From Flavobacterium sp. LC2016-13 (GTDB lineage Bacteria; Bacteroidota; Bacteroidia; Flavobacteriales; Flavobacteriaceae): a stretch of 64,000 bases of DNA. How positions within the stretch are numbered: the first letter of the stretch is position 1; every line of letters begins with the position of its first letter. The position numbers were made by a program, and so were the translations under genes. Location: positions 310,001 to 374,000 of the forward strand of contig NZ_WMDQ01000003.1 in assembly GCF_009707955.1 (NCBI RefSeq), in the 5' to 3' direction. The notes beneath the pieces were generated by a model, which saw only the letters and a program-made list of their open reading frames with translations, had not been told where the DNA came from and did not search any database. Shown piece after piece: positions 62,371-64,000 of this stretch.

Positions 62371-63373
62371 TTCTAATTGTCAGTTTTACAATAAACGATT
62401 CGTTATCTTTTTCGATTTCTAAAGTATGATTTCCGGGATATAGTAATTCAAGTCTCTTTTTTACGTTTTCGATTCCAATTCCGCCAACAGCATCTGTATT
62501 TATTCTCGTTGTTAGATTAGAACATTGAAAAAACAACTGTTCTGCATCACTTTTCAAAATCATTTTTAACCATGTTTGATCTGATTTTATTGCGCCGTGT
62601 TTGAATGCATTTTCTATAAAAGGAACAAATATCAACGGAGGAAATAGTTGCTGGGGATCTTCTATATCAATTTTAATCTCAATGTCTGATGGTTTCTCAA
62701 ATCGGAGTTGCTGTAAGTAAATAAACTTTTCAAGATACTCGATCTCTTTTTCTAATGCAATTTTCTCTCCTGCATCATACAACATGTAGCGTAATAATTC
62801 GGCAAGATGGTCAATTGCGGGAAGTGCATGATTACTTTTTTCATGAACAAGTGAATATATATTGTTAAGATTGTTGAATAAAAAATGAGGATTAATCTGC
62901 GACCGCAAAAATAATAATTCTGTTTGCTTGTTTCGAAACTGCAGCCTAACATGTTGTAAATCCCGATATTGTGAATATCTGATAAGATAAAAAACACAAC
63001 CAAATGCAATATTGATTATTGCGGTAAAAAAAACTAAATGAAAATGGTCACGGCTTCTTATAGGTGAATTTTCGAAAAATACCGTCCAAAAAAAACTCAA
63101 ATAAAAAAATGAAACTGAAAGTAATAGAATTAGAACTAAAATAGCCAGCATATTTCTGAGAGGATAAAACCGATGCAAAGTCAAATATGTACCAATTGAT
63201 AAACCATAGTAAAGAAACATATCAATAATAAACCGAATCCAGGTTTTTAGATGATAACTTCCGTTAGGAATATTGAAACGACCGTGAACAAGATTGGGCA
63301 GTTGACGCATTCCGAACGACAACATATAAAAGACTATAAACGCAAGCGTAAATAAAAAAATTCTTCTTTTCAT
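62360..63373 (-). CDS. LytS/YehU-type sensor histidine kinase
   Basis: 337 residues. Four membrane helices lie at about 5-22, 45-65, 75-99 and 112-132. The His_kinase domain has phosphorylated His163 in RSQINPHFLFNNLNNI, and a short ATPase domain with VPFIENAFKHGAI and GGIGIENVKKRLELLYPG. No separate periplasmic sensor is present, so the signal is probably sensed in the membrane. The partner is the overlapping LytTR gene. The divergent serine hydrolase gene begins 140 bp away. Confidence 0.93.
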   Translation of the reverse strand: MKRRIFLFTLAFIVFYMLSFGMRQLPNLVHGRFNIPNGSYHLKTWIRFIIDMFLYYGLSIGTYLTLHRFYPLRNMLAILVLILLLSVSFFYLSFFWTVFFENSPIRSRDHFHLVFFTAIINIAFGCVFYLIRYSQYRDLQHVRLQFRNKQTELLFLRSQINPHFLFNNLNNIYSLVHEKSNHALPAIDHLAELLRYMLYDAGEKIALEKEIEYLEKFIYLQQLRFEKPSDIEIKIDIEDPQQLFPPLIFVPFIENAFKHGAIKSDQTWLKMILKSDAEQLFFQCSNLTTRINTDAVGGIGIENVKKRLELLYPGNHTLEIEKDNESFIVKLTIRNDK

Positions 63374-63513
63374 TACACAAAGTTATATTATTATTGGCTC
63401 CGTTTTTAGAATTTACAAACGTGTTTATCGATGATTTTTCCGTGTTCAACGAAAAATTTAAAAAGACCTTAGTGTTTCCTGTTTCTTTGATTATGAATCA
63501 ATTAAACAATCAC

Positions 63514-64000
63514 ATGAAAACTATTATTCTTTACATCGTAACTGCCCTCGCCTGTCTTATCATGCATCATTGTAATGGTCAGGGTGTCATTTCTAATTTA
63601 GAAAATTATTTTAAGATTCTTGCGCTTTCCAATCAGCATAATGGAAATATCCTTGTCGCTGAAAATGGAAAAATTGTTGCCGAACTTTCTTCGGGATATG
63701 CCGATATTCCTTTAAAGAAGCCTTGCATTTCCTATTCAAGATTTAATTTGGCATCGATTTCAAAAGTAATTACCTCAACGGCGATTTTGCAATTAAGAGA
63801 TAAAGGAAAATTTAAACTTGATGATCCATTAATACTGTATTTGAAAGATTTTCCTTTTAAAGAAATTACAATCAGGCATCTTCTTACACATACATCGGGT
63901 TTGCCTGATCTTGAATTGTTTGAGGAAATTGTAAAACGTTATCCTGACACGATTATAACCAATCAAAACGTAATTCCCGAGCTTCAAAAATGGAAACATG
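63514..64000 (+). CDS. Secreted serine hydrolase (class C beta-lactamase family), C-terminus outside window
   Basis: 162 codons are visible from the ATG at 63514. An ATG seven codons earlier (63493) is in frame, but the signal peptide (MKTIILYIVTALACLIMHHC) starts better at 63514. The SxxK motif is Ser81-Ile-Ser-Lys84 in NLASISKVITS. The stretch ITIRHLLTHTSGLPDL is a classical landmark of this family. It is divergent from the LytS/LytTR pair. Many such proteins act as esterases or peptidases, so the substrate is open. Confidence 0.85.
   Translation, partial: MKTIILYIVTALACLIMHHCNGQGVISNLENYFKILALSNQHNGNILVAENGKIVAELSSGYADIPLKKPCISYSRFNLASISKVITSTAILQLRDKGKFKLDDPLILYLKDFPFKEITIRHLLTHTSGLPDLELFEEIVKRYPDTIITNQNVIPELQKWKH

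Overview
The window looks like a chromosomal segment of a Flavobacterium-type member of the Bacteroidota. It is AT-rich with AT-rich spacers, and ribosome binding sites are generally not recognisable. Several promoters fit the Bacteroidota TTTG/TAnnTTTG pattern. It carries a SusC/SusD pair, a one-piece hybrid two-component regulator, a PorP/SprF-type protein and many lipoproteins. The genus is an inference from gene content and the style of the intergenic repeats.

Region 1 (1-10.4 kb): a minus-strand secreted GH16 glucanase that runs off the left edge and has repeated C-terminal modules. Behind it lies a membrane-bound Y_Y_Y/LuxR-type sensor-regulator. Then come a small lipoprotein, a HAD phosphatase, a NUDIX hydrolase and a secreted DUF4861 protein.

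Region 2 (10.6-34.6 kb): a polysaccharide utilization locus for a uronate-containing glycan. A LacI-type regulator is divergent from a hexuronate set (YhcH-type protein, KDPG aldolase, SDR fructuronate reductase, mannonate dehydratase). There follow a secreted beta-helix protein, a hybrid two-component regulator, SusC, SusD, a GH88 unsaturated glucuronyl hydrolase, two GH2 enzymes, a DUF2911 protein and a serine hydrolase. GH88 normally acts on products of a polysaccharide lyase, and the beta-helix protein is the only lyase candidate in view. Most junctions here carry a large inverted-repeat element, some nested inside each other.

Region 3 (35-42 kb): a periplasmic, Tat-exported molybdenum aldehyde oxidoreductase of PaoABC type (three subunits), with maturation genes (NifS-like sulfurtransferase, MocA-like cytidylyltransferase, XdhC). 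Region 4 (42-46.3 kb): mixed small genes (NlpE-like lipoprotein, NAD(P)-binding protein, YegP-like protein, PorP/SprF, XRE regulator, two small membrane proteins).

Region 5 (46.8-58.7 kb): an L-rhamnose catabolic cluster consisting of transporter, isomerase, kinase, fused aldolase/dehydrogenase and a divergent GntR regulator. LutABC follows it. Together they can take rhamnose to DHAP and pyruvate by way of lactate. A sugar kinase follows behind a terminator. Rhamnose plus glucuronate genes within 50 kb suggests a rhamnose-glucuronate glycan as one food source; this is inference.

Region 6 (59-64 kb): an acyltransferase, two unrecognised secreted proteins, a LytS/LytTR-type two-component pair, and the 5' end of a serine hydrolase that leaves the right edge.
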